In this document: piece after piece, positions 9,311 through 16,007 of the stretch
How positions within the stretch are numbered: position 1 is the stretch's first letter
Layout: every line of letters begins with the position of its first letter
NCBI GenBank assembly: GCA_002733545.1
Contig: NVVX01000014.1
Span: 22,040-59,517 of the forward strand
Length of the DNA stretch: 37,478 bases
Origin: Alkaliphilus sp.
GTDB taxonomy: Bacteria > Bacillota > Clostridia > Peptostreptococcales > NVVX01
Direction of reading: 5' to 3'
Position numbers and translations under genes: made by a program
The notes under the pieces: generated by a model
Told to the model about the DNA's origin: nothing
Seen by the model: only the letters and a program-made list of their open reading frames with translations
Database searches by the model: none

Positions 9311-9350
9311 TTTTGTAAATTAAAAAGGAGTTTCTCGAAGAAACTCCTTT
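9311..9350 (-). terminator. Attenuator terminator hairpin of the aromatic operon
   Basis: On the minus strand AAAGGAGTTTC (9340-9350) pairs perfectly with GAAACTCCTTT (9324-9334), an 11-bp stem with a 5-base loop, followed by TTTTTAATTT. It lies 28 bp after the stop of the aromatic leader ORF and about 100 bp before aroF, inside the leader transcript. On the plus strand the stem is not followed by a T-run, so it acts in the minus direction. Confidence 0.8.
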
Positions 9351-9405
9351 GATTAATTATTTTTATTAATCAATTATTTTATCTTATCACAATTTGTTTG
9401 TGATA
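9351..9405 (-). promoter_or_regulatory. Two leader-RNA hairpins preceding the attenuator
   Basis: TATCACAA (9385-9392) and TTGTGATA (9398-9405) form a perfect 8-bp stem with a 5-base loop covering the last codons of the leader ORF. GATTAAT (9351-9357) and ATTAATC (9365-9371) form a 7-bp stem directly abutting the terminator stem. A ribosome sitting at the leader stop codon would cover parts of both. They are candidates for the alternative structures of the attenuator. By eye no strong competing pairing with the terminator arm was found. Confidence 0.5.
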
Positions 9406-9552
9406 CAGACTGTCTCCAAGTTTGCCAAACCATTTTCGTATGAATTTGTTGAACGCATAATAACTTGCGCTATAAAAAAAGCCCAAGTAATAAAAATAAT
9501 AAAAGCTAACTGTAGTTTTAGTTAAACGTTTTAATAAATTTGTGTCCAACAT
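9379..9552 (-). CDS. Phe/Tyr-rich leader peptide of the aromatic operon
   Basis: A 57-codon ORF begins at an ATG preceded by AAAGGTGAG; the in-frame GTG at 9559-9561 is less likely because it overlaps that ribosome binding site. Residues 17-34 (codons 9451-9504) read FYYFYYLGFFYSASYYAF: 5 Phe and 7 Tyr in 18 positions, and a Trp and more Phe and Tyr follow. It lies about 40 nt after a consensus promoter and just before a strong terminator, then the aromatic operon. This is the architecture of ribosome-stalling leader peptides such as those of pheA and trp attenuators in enterobacteria. At 57 residues it is longer than those. A small membrane protein is the alternative reading. Confidence 0.72.
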   Translation of the reverse strand: MLDTNLLKRLTKTTVSFYYFYYLGFFYSASYYAFNKFIRKWFGKLGDSLYHKQIVIR

Positions 9553-9600
9553 TTTTCTCACCTTTGTGACTATTATTTTATTCTTTATATATTATTGAAT

Positions 9601-9629
9601 ATTATAACTCTTCTAAATTCTATTGTCAA
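9601..9629 (-). promoter_or_regulatory. Consensus sigma-A promoter of the aromatic operon
   Basis: On the minus strand TTGACA (9624-9629) and TATAAT (9601-9606) both match consensus exactly with a 17-bp spacer (9607-9623). Transcription should start near 9593-9595, giving a leader of about 370 nt before aroF that contains the aromatic leader ORF and attenuator. A very strong promoter fits control by termination rather than by initiation. Confidence 0.85.
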
Positions 9630-9697
9630 TAAAAACAAACAAAGATTATTTAGCTTTCTTTGGCAAGGTTTTAATTTTTTTTTTTCTTTTCTGTCTT

Positions 9698-9731
9698 CTT
9701 GTACATTTAGAGGTAATTGAAAATGTACAAG
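9698..9731. repeat. Perfect 11-bp inverted repeat beside the IS relic
   Basis: CTTGTACATTT (9698-9708) is repeated inverted as AAATGTACAAG (9721-9731) with a 12-bp spacer. It lies just outside the left end of the IS relic and upstream of the aromatic promoter. No T-run follows on either strand, so it is not an obvious terminator. A protein-binding site or part of the element's terminus are possible. Confidence 0.5.
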
Positions 9732-9734
9732 GGT

Positions 9735-10052
9735 CTTTGACACTTGCAGAAAATCTAAAAACGCTACAAGTCAGTTAAATGGCTATTTTTTTTGCCTTTT
9801 TTGTCAATTTTATCGCTCTTTTTATTGCGTACCTTTTCATGCTGTGGTATAACGTAGGTATGGAGGTCGATATTTATGAGGTTAAAGATTTCAAAGTCTA
9901 AAAATGCTTCATCACTTTATGTCATTAAAGATATTAATGTAAAAGGTAAACGTACTACAAAAATTGTTGAAAAACTTGGGACTGTTGATGAGTTAAAGAA
10001 AAAATTAGATTGAGCAGAACTTATTTTCTTGTTATGTCAAGTTTGTCAAAAG
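9735..10052 (+). mobile_element. Internally deleted IS1634-like insertion sequence relic
   Basis: The block is bounded by related inverted ends: TTTGACACTTGCA on the left and, inverted on the right (10035-10052), CTTTTGACAAACTTGACA. Inside, a promoter-like TATAAC and a GGAGG site lead into the first 45 codons of a transposase. The rest of the gene is missing and the right end follows at once. The right end abuts the mrpD stop codon at 10053. The size of about 320 bp makes it MITE-like and non-autonomous. Family assignment rests on the N-terminal protein sequence recalled from IS1634-type transposases. Confidence 0.55.
9876..10013 (+). pseudogene. Transposase N-terminal remnant (IS1634/IS4-type)
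   Basis: A 45-codon frame starts MRLKISKSKNASSLYVIKDI and contains GKRTTKIVEKLGTVDELKKK. This is the characteristic opening of IS1634-family transposases, whose full length is around 550 residues. The DDE catalytic core is absent. The ribosome binding site (GGAGG) and start are intact, so a short peptide could still be made, but it has no catalytic part. Confidence 0.65.
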
Positions 10053-11648
10053 TTAATTGAGGATTATGCTGTACATCATCATTAAAAAAATAAATATAAC
10101 TAGCAAAATATTAGCGTTTTGAAACGAAATATCAAACCGTCTAATATTTTTGATGATTTTAGAGTCTTTACTTACAAAAAAGTAATGTATGGCATATGCA
10201 AATATAAAATTTATTGAGAATTTCAAAAGGTTTATTGCAAAGCCTATATTTGAAGTTCTTAAATTTTTCATATCAAGTGAATTAGATTGCCATGAAAAAT
10301 ACACTCCTGTCAAAATTATAACTACAATAACTAATGCCAATGATATGTTTTCTAATAAAAATTTCTTTTTTACACGCTTCCCATATCCAAAGAATATTTT
10401 AGACATTTTAATATATATCACTATAGAACCAATGTTGATAACGTTATGCATTATGACAGCAATATGATTACCTCTAAATCCTCCTTCAATCATGTTTTTA
10501 CTCATTTGTATAGTAGTAAATGGAGAACCTATAATGACTAACATCCCTATAATAAAGAAAAAAGAAGTAACTGGAAGTCTCTTAAACACTCCTCTAATTT
10601 CAGAAATTTTACTACTCTTATATTCTTTGATAACAATTCCTGCTGCCATGAAAAGAGAAAATTTTACCAATGCGTGGTTAAGTATATGTATAATACCACC
10701 ATTATACATCGTTTCTTCAAATCCACTTATTCCTATTAGTATAATTCCTACATGTGTAATAGTTGAAAAACCAAGCATTTGTTTAATATCATTTTGACTA
10801 ATTGCAAAGATTATGCCTAATATAGTGGTAACAAAACCTAAAGTCATAAAAAAAACTGTAAAATCATGCAAATTGAACATTTCGCTCAACCGAATAAAGC
10901 CGTATAATCCTGACTTTACAAGCAAACCTGAAAGCAAAGCCGATATTGAATTTGGAGCCGCACCGTGGGCTCGTGGCAACCAAGTATACACTGGGAAAAA
11001 AGCAGATTTAACGCCCATACTTACCATAAAAAAAATATAAGCTACGACTATAAAACCTTCACCTTTTATTATTTCTAATGCTTCTCTGATTGCAATCATA
11101 TTTAGTGTCCCTGTTGTTTTATATACTATGATAAGTCCTATTAAATATAGCAAAATTCCGACTGAATTGAATAATAAATAGTACAATCCCGCTTTAAGAG
11201 AGAACCCATCTTTTTTAAATATTATTAGTATGGATGATATCACTGTTGCAATTTCAATAAAGACAAAGAAACTAAATATATCGTTAGATTGAATTAATCC
11301 CAAAAATACGCCTTGTAGAAACAAGAGAAAAAATAAAAATACACTATCATTTTTTCTTTGTCTCCAATCATAAATTAAAACTACCCACCACAAAAATATT
11401 GAAAGTGAAACAAATAAAAAAGATAACAAATCATTTCTTAATGCAATACCTATGTTCTGATGCCACCCTCCTATTTGCAAAATATGAACTGATTCTACGG
11501 ATAAAAAACCATAGTAATTAATAACTAAATATGTAAGTGTTGTTTGAGATATAAACACACTATAATTAACTAATTTACTTTTGGAAATATACACAATAAT
11601 TGCAGTTAAGATAGGAATGGCAATTATATATATTGGGATTAGTTCCAT
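10053..11648 (-). CDS. mrpD: Mrp antiporter subunit D (proton-conducting, NuoL/M/N-like)
   Basis: Large membrane subunit of the Mrp cation/proton antiporter, homologous to complex I subunits NuoL/M/N. It has 531 residues and about 14 predicted hydrophobic helices. The conserved glutamate lies in FFVFIEIATV (Glu near residue 132). The segment GVKSAFFPVYTWLPRAHGAAP is the signature with the conserved lysine. Later ISQNDIKQMLGFSTITHVG and HILNHALVKFSLFMAAG are typical of the family. It is the only full antiporter-type subunit in the operon. The IS relic starts right after its stop, and no clear terminator was seen. Confidence 0.92.
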   Translation of the reverse strand: MELIPIYIIAIPILTAIIVYISKSKLVNYSVFISQTTLTYLVINYYGFLSVESVHILQIGGWHQNIGIALRNDLLSFLFVSLSIFLWWVVLIYDWRQRKNDSVFLFFLLFLQGVFLGLIQSNDIFSFFVFIEIATVISSILIIFKKDGFSLKAGLYYLLFNSVGILLYLIGLIIVYKTTGTLNMIAIREALEIIKGEGFIVVAYIFFMVSMGVKSAFFPVYTWLPRAHGAAPNSISALLSGLLVKSGLYGFIRLSEMFNLHDFTVFFMTLGFVTTILGIIFAISQNDIKQMLGFSTITHVGIILIGISGFEETMYNGGIIHILNHALVKFSLFMAAGIVIKEYKSSKISEIRGVFKRLPVTSFFFIIGMLVIIGSPFTTIQMSKNMIEGGFRGNHIAVIMHNVINIGSIVIYIKMSKIFFGYGKRVKKKFLLENISLALVIVVIILTGVYFSWQSNSLDMKNLRTSNIGFAINLLKFSINFIFAYAIHYFFVSKDSKIIKNIRRFDISFQNANILLVIFIFLMMMYSIILN

Positions 11649-11652
11649 CTCA

Positions 11653-11985
11653 TCACTCCGTTTCCATCAGTTCTTTCCAATTAATTGTTCCGTAATGATG
11701 AAATAATTTTATGCTCATCATCAATAGCAATGATGTAACTGATGCACCTATCACTATAGTTGTAATCATGAGTGCTTGTGGTAGAGGATCAACCATCATA
11801 TTAATTTCACCAGGTAAGATTGGCACTTTTGCATTTTTAAAATTTACTAGGTCTAAAAATAGTAGAATAATCGAGCCTTGAAGTATATTTAGAAATATTA
11901 TTGATTTGATAATGTTTTTACTCACACATAATCCATATATAGACAAAAATATAATGAAAAAGCCTAAAACAATCGTTATTTCCAC
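11653..11985 (-). CDS. mrpC: Mrp antiporter subunit C (NuoK-like)
   Basis: A 110-residue protein with three hydrophobic segments, matching MnhC/MrpC and the complex I subunit NuoK. The segment DPLPQALMITTIVIGASVTSLLLMM is the family hallmark (conserved PLPQALxLTxIVI pattern). Its start is adjacent to the mrpB stop and its stop lies 4 bp before mrpD, so translation is coupled. It is a membrane part of the Na+/H+ antiporter complex. Confidence 0.92.
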   Translation of the reverse strand: MEITIVLGFFIIFLSIYGLCVSKNIIKSIIFLNILQGSIILLFLDLVNFKNAKVPILPGEINMMVDPLPQALMITTIVIGASVTSLLLMMSIKLFHHYGTINWKELMETE

Positions 11986-12390
11986 TTACTTTCCCTCCTC
12001 TACGAACAAACTAAATATTAATGTTAAGCCAGAAGCTACTTTTAAACCTATTAATAGATTAATTGAAACTAAGAAATACCTTCTTATATTTTCATGATAA
12101 TCTAGTGGAAAAAAGTTTGTTAGTATTTGACCTCTTGTAATCAAACTAAGTGAGGATATGATTAGTATTGTGACAAACAGATATTTTTCAAATTTAGTCA
12201 GTATTTTCACGTTAGTTTCATTGTAATGCTTGATGAATAGAGTTGAAAGAAATGCAGTTGCTAAAACTACTCCACCTTGAAATCCTCCTCCTGGACTTCT
12301 GTCACCAAAAATAATTATATAAAAACCAAATAAGAGCATTAATGGATATAATATGCTACAAACAGTTTCAATTATTTCAGAATTTTTCAT
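11986..12390 (-). CDS. mrpB: Mrp antiporter subunit B (MnhB domain)
   Basis: 134 residues with four hydrophobic helices. Residues 32-41 read SPGGGFQGGV, the diagnostic motif of the MnhB domain, followed by a predicted helix ATAFLSTLFI. It is a membrane subunit of the Mrp complex and lies 23 bp after the MbhE-like gene and directly before mrpC, the order seen in Mrp/Mbh operons. Confidence 0.93.
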   Translation of the reverse strand: MKNSEIIETVCSILYPLMLLFGFYIIIFGDRSPGGGFQGGVVLATAFLSTLFIKHYNETNVKILTKFEKYLFVTILIISSLSLITRGQILTNFFPLDYHENIRRYFLVSINLLIGLKVASGLTLIFSLFVEEGK

Positions 12391-12413
12391 GCTATTACCT
12401 CCAAAATCTAATA

Positions 12414-12671
12414 CTAGTCATTTCTTTGTACCATAAACAGAACTCCAGTTGCTGCAATTAATAATAATGCTGCTTCAAATATTGTATCTAGCAGTCTGTA
12501 GTCTAAGTAAACAGCAGCGACTAAATTTTTAGAGCTAGTTTCACTAAATGCATTCTTCAACAAATATTCACGCGTAAACTCATTAGTAAATTTACTAATG
12601 TCGGTTAGTGAAGTAATTGTATATATAAATATAAAAAGCAATAATAAGATAATTATTATCTTTTTACTCAT
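12414..12671 (-). CDS. MbhE-like subunit (separate MrpA C-terminal domain)
   Basis: A small membrane protein (85 residues from the preferred start). It has an N-terminal helix, then VAAVYLDYRLLDTIFEAALLLIAATGVLFM, which matches the region at the C-terminal end of MrpA (conserved D-R-x-D-T-x-x-E pattern) that is a free-standing gene (MbhE) in Mbh-type complexes. The ATG at 12669-12671 lies 9 bases after AGGAG. The earlier in-frame ATG at 12678-12680 touches that site and overlaps the previous gene, so it is less likely. Confidence 0.75.
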   Translation of the reverse strand: MSKKIIIILLLLFIFIYTITSLTDISKFTNEFTREYLLKNAFSETSSKNLVAAVYLDYRLLDTIFEAALLLIAATGVLFMVQRND

Positions 12672-13218
12672 TACTTTCATCTCCTAGCAATTTTAATAAC
12701 AAAATATTATCATATTCCCGTATCATCGCATCTAGTTTGTTTAGCAGGAGACTACTCCTTCTACCCTTCAAAATATACACGTCGTTTTCTATGTCTTTTT
12801 CAACGATTAAATCTACTGCTGTTTTTTTAAAAATACCAGTTATATTTTGTTCAAATTCAAAGTGGTTGTCAAAAATAATTGTCAAATTCAGCTTATAGCT
12901 CTCTGTGAATTCCTTCAAGATAGCATATCCATACCCACAGAGCTCTCCTTCTTTGGAGTTAATAAAATCGTCATTCACCTTACTAATGACTACATACTCC
13001 TTTTGCTTAGATATTGAAATGATGAATATCAAGGGCAAAATTGCACTCCCAATTGCAATCTCGGCTAAAGCAACGTCAGGTGCGTTGTTATAAAAATATA
13101 AAAAGGCAAGAATCAACGAAAAAACTGAAAAGAAAACAATAGTATTCAATATCTTTTTTTCTTTTATTATAATTATTACAATTACCAATATGGTAATATA
13201 TAATATAATCTCAGACAT
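12664..13218 (-). CDS. MbhD-like subunit with an extra C-terminal soluble domain
   Basis: The first 85 residues form three hydrophobic helices and carry APDVALAEIAIGSAILPLIFI, the hallmark of the MbhD/DUF4040 part of MrpA. After SKQKEY comes a hydrophilic region of about 100 residues (YGYAILKEFTESYKLNLTI through the C-terminus) that I do not recognise; MbhD itself normally ends after the third helix. A tail of this kind could be a regulatory or binding domain; this is inference. The ATG at 13216-13218 follows AGAGGTG and lies 1 bp after the mrpG stop; upstream in-frame starts overlap mrpG. Confidence 0.75.
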   Translation of the reverse strand: MSEIILYITILVIVIIIIKEKKILNTIVFFSVFSLILAFLYFYNNAPDVALAEIAIGSAILPLIFIISISKQKEYVVISKVNDDFINSKEGELCGYGYAILKEFTESYKLNLTIIFDNHFEFEQNITGIFKKTAVDLIVEKDIENDVYILKGRRSSLLLNKLDAMIREYDNILLLKLLGDESNE

Positions 13219-13219
13219 T

Positions 13220-13519
13220 TTAGACACCTCTTTTTTCTGCAGGATAGAGTGGTAGTCCATTATCATAAGCAGATTTTACTATCATATGAGTACTCACAGG
13301 ATTGCTTATCATAAAGAAAAAAAGAACAACAAATAGTTTAAGTGTTATTAGTTCAAATCCTGTTCTAATCATAATTGCAAAAATTATTGTAATAAAAGCT
13401 ACTGTATCAATTTTACTGCTTACCAAAAAACGTGTGTAAATATTATGGAATCTAAACAGTCCTATTATTCCAAAAACAATGTATATCCACGACAAAATTA
13501 AGAGTCCTTTATATATCAC
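13220..13519 (-). CDS. mrpG: Mrp antiporter subunit G
   Basis: 99 residues with three hydrophobic segments. The motif GLFRFHNIYTRFLVSSKIDT matches the MnhG pattern (LPDxYTRLHAASKxxT), and NPVSTHMIVKSAYDNG matches the conserved NPVGAHxxxRAAY segment. It overlaps mrpF by 4 bp. It is a small membrane subunit of the Mrp complex. Confidence 0.9.
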   Translation of the reverse strand: MIYKGLLILSWIYIVFGIIGLFRFHNIYTRFLVSSKIDTVAFITIIFAIMIRTGFELITLKLFVVLFFFMISNPVSTHMIVKSAYDNGLPLYPAEKRGV

Positions 13520-13776
13520 TTATGTCTCCCCCCAGTACGAACAAATTTTGATAACAAGGCAATGCAAAGAAAGCCGATTAAAGCAAAAGTTATAGCAATA
13601 TCAATGTAGAACATGTTATCTGTTTTAACGCCGTATATAATAATAACCAACACAATTTTTGCATTAATTAAGTTTAACGAAAGCAGACGATCCCATATAG
13701 TTGGACCAAGAATAAGTCTTACCATAGTTATAATTATTGCAGCTATAAGAACCCAATACGTTATGTTAATGAACAT
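13516..13776 (-). CDS. mrpF: Mrp antiporter subunit F
   Basis: 86 residues with three helices. GPTIWDRLLSLNLINAK resembles the MnhF consensus (GPTxxDRVLALD), and FYIDIAITFALIGFLCIALLSKF is the conserved third helix. It overlaps mrpG by 4 bp and lies 54 bp after mrpE. Bile-salt or Na+ efflux roles are known for some family members; here it is taken as an Mrp complex subunit. Confidence 0.9.
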   Translation of the reverse strand: MFINITYWVLIAAIIITMVRLILGPTIWDRLLSLNLINAKIVLVIIIYGVKTDNMFYIDIAITFALIGFLCIALLSKFVRTGGRHK

Positions 13777-13830
13777 GTAATCATTCCCAATCTAGAGAAA
13801 TTTTATTTGTTTTATTGTTTTAGACTTCAG

Positions 13831-14304
13831 TTAAAAAAAGAATCTTTGAAATGTCTTCTTTATATCTTCTGCAATCAGTTTGCCATTTTGTTTGTCGTCT
13901 TTTATTGAAAGAACTGTCAACAGGCTACTTTCTTTGTTTATTGTAATGGTTCCAGGAGTTAACGTAATAGAATTTGCAATTAATGTTACAATGTATGGAT
14001 CTTTGATATCTAATTTCAAATTAAATATTATAGGCTCCTCTTTCTTTTTAATAATCATAGGAATTAGATGAAAAGAAGCTAAATATATTTCATATATTAG
14101 AAACAAAAAATATTTGACCATTTTAAATAATGAAAGATCAAATATTTTTATAGATTCTAAAAAAACATTCTTAGATAGATAGATTACCAAAAAACATATT
14201 AGTAACCCTATTAACGCGTTTTCTATTGAAAAATCCAAGCTAAATAAAAACCAAAAAGTATAAAGAAAAGCTAATAAGTGCAAGTGTCTTATTTGTAGTT
14301 TCAT
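13831..14304 (-). CDS. mrpE: Mrp antiporter subunit E
   Basis: First gene of the antiporter operon. From the preferred ATG at 14302-14304 (MKLQIRHLHLL) it has 157 residues, the usual MnhE size. That ATG follows AAAGGGTG, whereas the open frame back to 14361 adds 19 unrelated residues. It has two N-terminal hydrophobic segments, then a cytoplasmic domain with VTLIANSITLTPGTITI, the MnhE signature. The promoter is at 14387-14415. Confidence 0.9.
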   Translation of the reverse strand: MKLQIRHLHLLAFLYTFWFLFSLDFSIENALIGLLICFLVIYLSKNVFLESIKIFDLSLFKMVKYFLFLIYEIYLASFHLIPMIIKKKEEPIIFNLKLDIKDPYIVTLIANSITLTPGTITINKESSLLTVLSIKDDKQNGKLIAEDIKKTFQRFFF

Positions 14305-14386
14305 TTTGCAACACCCTTTATGTATGGTATTTTCAAGACAGTCCATTTCTGCAATTAACATTTAAAGTATTTAATTGATACTAAAT

Positions 14387-14415
14387 ATTATATAGCAATG
14401 TATCCCTTTTTACAA
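14387..14415 (-). promoter_or_regulatory. Promoter of the mrp operon
   Basis: On the minus strand TTGTAA (14410-14415) and a consensus TATAAT (14387-14392) have a 17-bp spacer. The site is about 80 bp before the mrpE start and points into the operon. Confidence 0.65.
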
Positions 14416-14557
14416 TGATAAAACTGTTTGTTAATTCTTTGACTATTCTTTCAATTGCAACCGAAAAGTATTATGATATAAGTATAAGTAATTGTAATAG
14501 TAAATTAATATATTTAATGGTTATTCAAAATAATCTTATTGTAGTCATTAACCACCT

Positions 14558-14767
14558 TTGAAAGGTTTGCCAATGATTACTTCATGTAGTCCTGGATGGA
14601 TAAATTATATTGAGGGTTTTCATCCTGATTTACTCGAACATCTTTCAACCTGTAAGTCGCCCCAACAAATGTTTGGTGCTCTCTCCAAAAACTATCCTAG
14701 TGGATGCATTGGTGGTGGTGGACAACCTATCAGTTCTACTAAAAAAATAGTCACCAAATGTATATAA
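14558..14767 (+). pseudogene. [FeFe]-hydrogenase remnant with an internal deletion
   Basis: The frame contains LPMITSCSPGWINYIEGFHP and CKSPQQMFGAL, the first H-cluster cysteine motif (TSCSPxW) and its downstream conserved segment. It then jumps directly to GCIGGGGQP, the third H-cluster motif. In intact enzymes more than 100 residues, including the middle H-cluster motif, lie between them, so the middle is deleted. An in-frame TAA lies just before the fragment (14549-14551), and the N-terminal iron-sulfur domains are absent. It cannot be active. The stretch 14416-14557 contains no gene; a weak plus-strand TTGCAA-16-TATAAG (14455-14482) may be a leftover promoter. Confidence 0.8.
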
Positions 14768-14793
14768 GTTAAAAATTTAACCTGAAACACATC

Positions 14794-14841
14794 TGTAGCT
14801 TCGCAAGCTTTTTTGCAAATTTTCGCAACTTATTCTGCAAA
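14794..14841. repeat. Probable phage terminus with two tandem transposase-binding-like sites
   Basis: TTCGCAAGCTTTTTTGCAAA (14800-14819) and TTCGCAACTTATTCTGCAAA (14822-14841) match at 16 of 20 positions and are exactly 22 bp apart. Both are imperfect dyads. They begin 6 bp inside TGTAGC, comparable to the right end of Mu (TGAAGC followed by adjacent 22-bp sites R1 and R2). The five bases outside (ACATC, 14789-14793) would be the target duplication. The interpretation is by analogy. Confidence 0.6.
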
Positions 14842-14850
14842 AACACCGCT

Positions 14851-15885
14851 TTATTCAACTTCTTTATTCTCTCTCGTAAGCACCAAATTCTCTAACAGAC
14901 TTTCTTTAAGTTTTTTCGTATCCGCAAAGTCTATATGACCCATATACCCAGCCATAACTCTTTTTACTTCTTCTAATGTCATTTCACCTTTTCTATATTT
15001 CTCGCCTATAATCTTTAAAACCTTCTTTATCCTTCTTTTTGTCTGTGACTTAATAAGAATGTGAGTTGACCACACCCTATATCCTAAAAATGTTACACCT
15101 CTATTAGCTGGGAAAACTTGCGTTTTGCTGTTTGTTTTCAGGTGCAATTCTAAGTCTATATAATCCTCTATACACGCTCTTGTCTGGTGCAATTCTTCTT
15201 TGTTCGAGCCGAGAATAATGAAGTCGTCCATGTATCTTATGTAGTATTTAATTCCTAAGTCTTCTTTCGCAAAATGATCCAACTCGTTCAGGTACGTATT
15301 TGCTAATAATTGTGATGTCAGAGCCCCAATCCCTAGCCCTTTAATCCCTTCGTTGATTTCTATGATCAACTTTAGTAACCACAGCAGGTCAGGATCTTTT
15401 ATTTTCTTCTCGACAATTTGGTATAGAGTTTCTTGAACAATCGAAGGAAAGTATTTTGCAATATCAGCCTTCAAACAATAAACTTTTCCAAACTTTTTTT
15501 CTGCTTCTTTCAGATTATTTTGGAGCTTCGTAACTGCTGCATGTGTCCCTTTGCCTTGTCTACACGCATAATTATCGCTTATAAATGTATCATCGAATAT
15601 AGGCTCTATTATGTTGTTTATAGCGTGATGCAGGACTCTGTCGTAGAAAGCTGGCGCAGAAATCAGTCTTTTCTTTGGAAAATAAGAATAAAAATCTCTA
15701 ATCGGTCGCGGTTTGTATGTTTTCCAAATGAGTTCATTCTGTAAATTTATTAGGCTTTCTTCAAGATTTTCTGTGTATTTTAAAACTTCTCTATCATATC
15801 TTTTGTTTTTTCTGGCCTTTAGGTACGCTAGATGCAAATTTTTAAAATCGTATATTTTTTCATATAGATGACCATGTCTTTTCAA
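14851..15885 (-). CDS. DGR-type reverse transcriptase
   Basis: Makes the adenine-mutagenised cDNA of the template repeat that is homed into the variable gene. It has 344 residues. Palm motifs in order are KKRLISAPAFYDRVLHHAI (about 71-89), catalytic Asp in LKADIAKYFPS (Asp 141), GIGALTSQLLANTYLNELD (about 185-203), where the SQ motif is characteristic of DGR RTs rather than group II introns, and YIRYMDDFIILG with the YMDD box at 218-221. VTFLGYRVW follows in the thumb-side region. There is no maturase or endonuclease domain. It starts at TTG (15883-15885) after a GGGGGT stretch and is the last gene before the phage end. Confidence 0.93.
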   Translation of the reverse strand: MKRHGHLYEKIYDFKNLHLAYLKARKNKRYDREVLKYTENLEESLINLQNELIWKTYKPRPIRDFYSYFPKKRLISAPAFYDRVLHHAINNIIEPIFDDTFISDNYACRQGKGTHAAVTKLQNNLKEAEKKFGKVYCLKADIAKYFPSIVQETLYQIVEKKIKDPDLLWLLKLIIEINEGIKGLGIGALTSQLLANTYLNELDHFAKEDLGIKYYIRYMDDFIILGSNKEELHQTRACIEDYIDLELHLKTNSKTQVFPANRGVTFLGYRVWSTHILIKSQTKRRIKKVLKIIGEKYRKGEMTLEEVKRVMAGYMGHIDFADTKKLKESLLENLVLTRENKEVE

Positions 15886-16007
15886 TGCCTACCCCCTTTT
15901 TTTTAGAGCGGACGTTCTTCGAGCAAGTGCCTACCAAACGCCCTCTCAGATACTGCATGTATTTACCTCTACAGGAAGGTGATAAACCCCTTTCTCTTCG
16001 TGCACTG

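Noticed and set aside
9300-9600. T-box riboswitch upstream of aroF
   Set aside because: The conserved T-box sequence is missing; the leader ORF with its run of Phe/Tyr codons explains the region better.
14558-14767. A functional small iron-sulfur protein
   Set aside because: It fuses two distant H-cluster motifs, lacks the middle motif and iron-sulfur domains, and has an in-frame stop just before it; a decayed hydrogenase fits better.
14768-14850. tRNA or integrase att site at the phage boundary
   Set aside because: No tRNA-like sequence is present and the phage is Mu-like; tandem 22-bp-spaced repeats indicate a transposase end.
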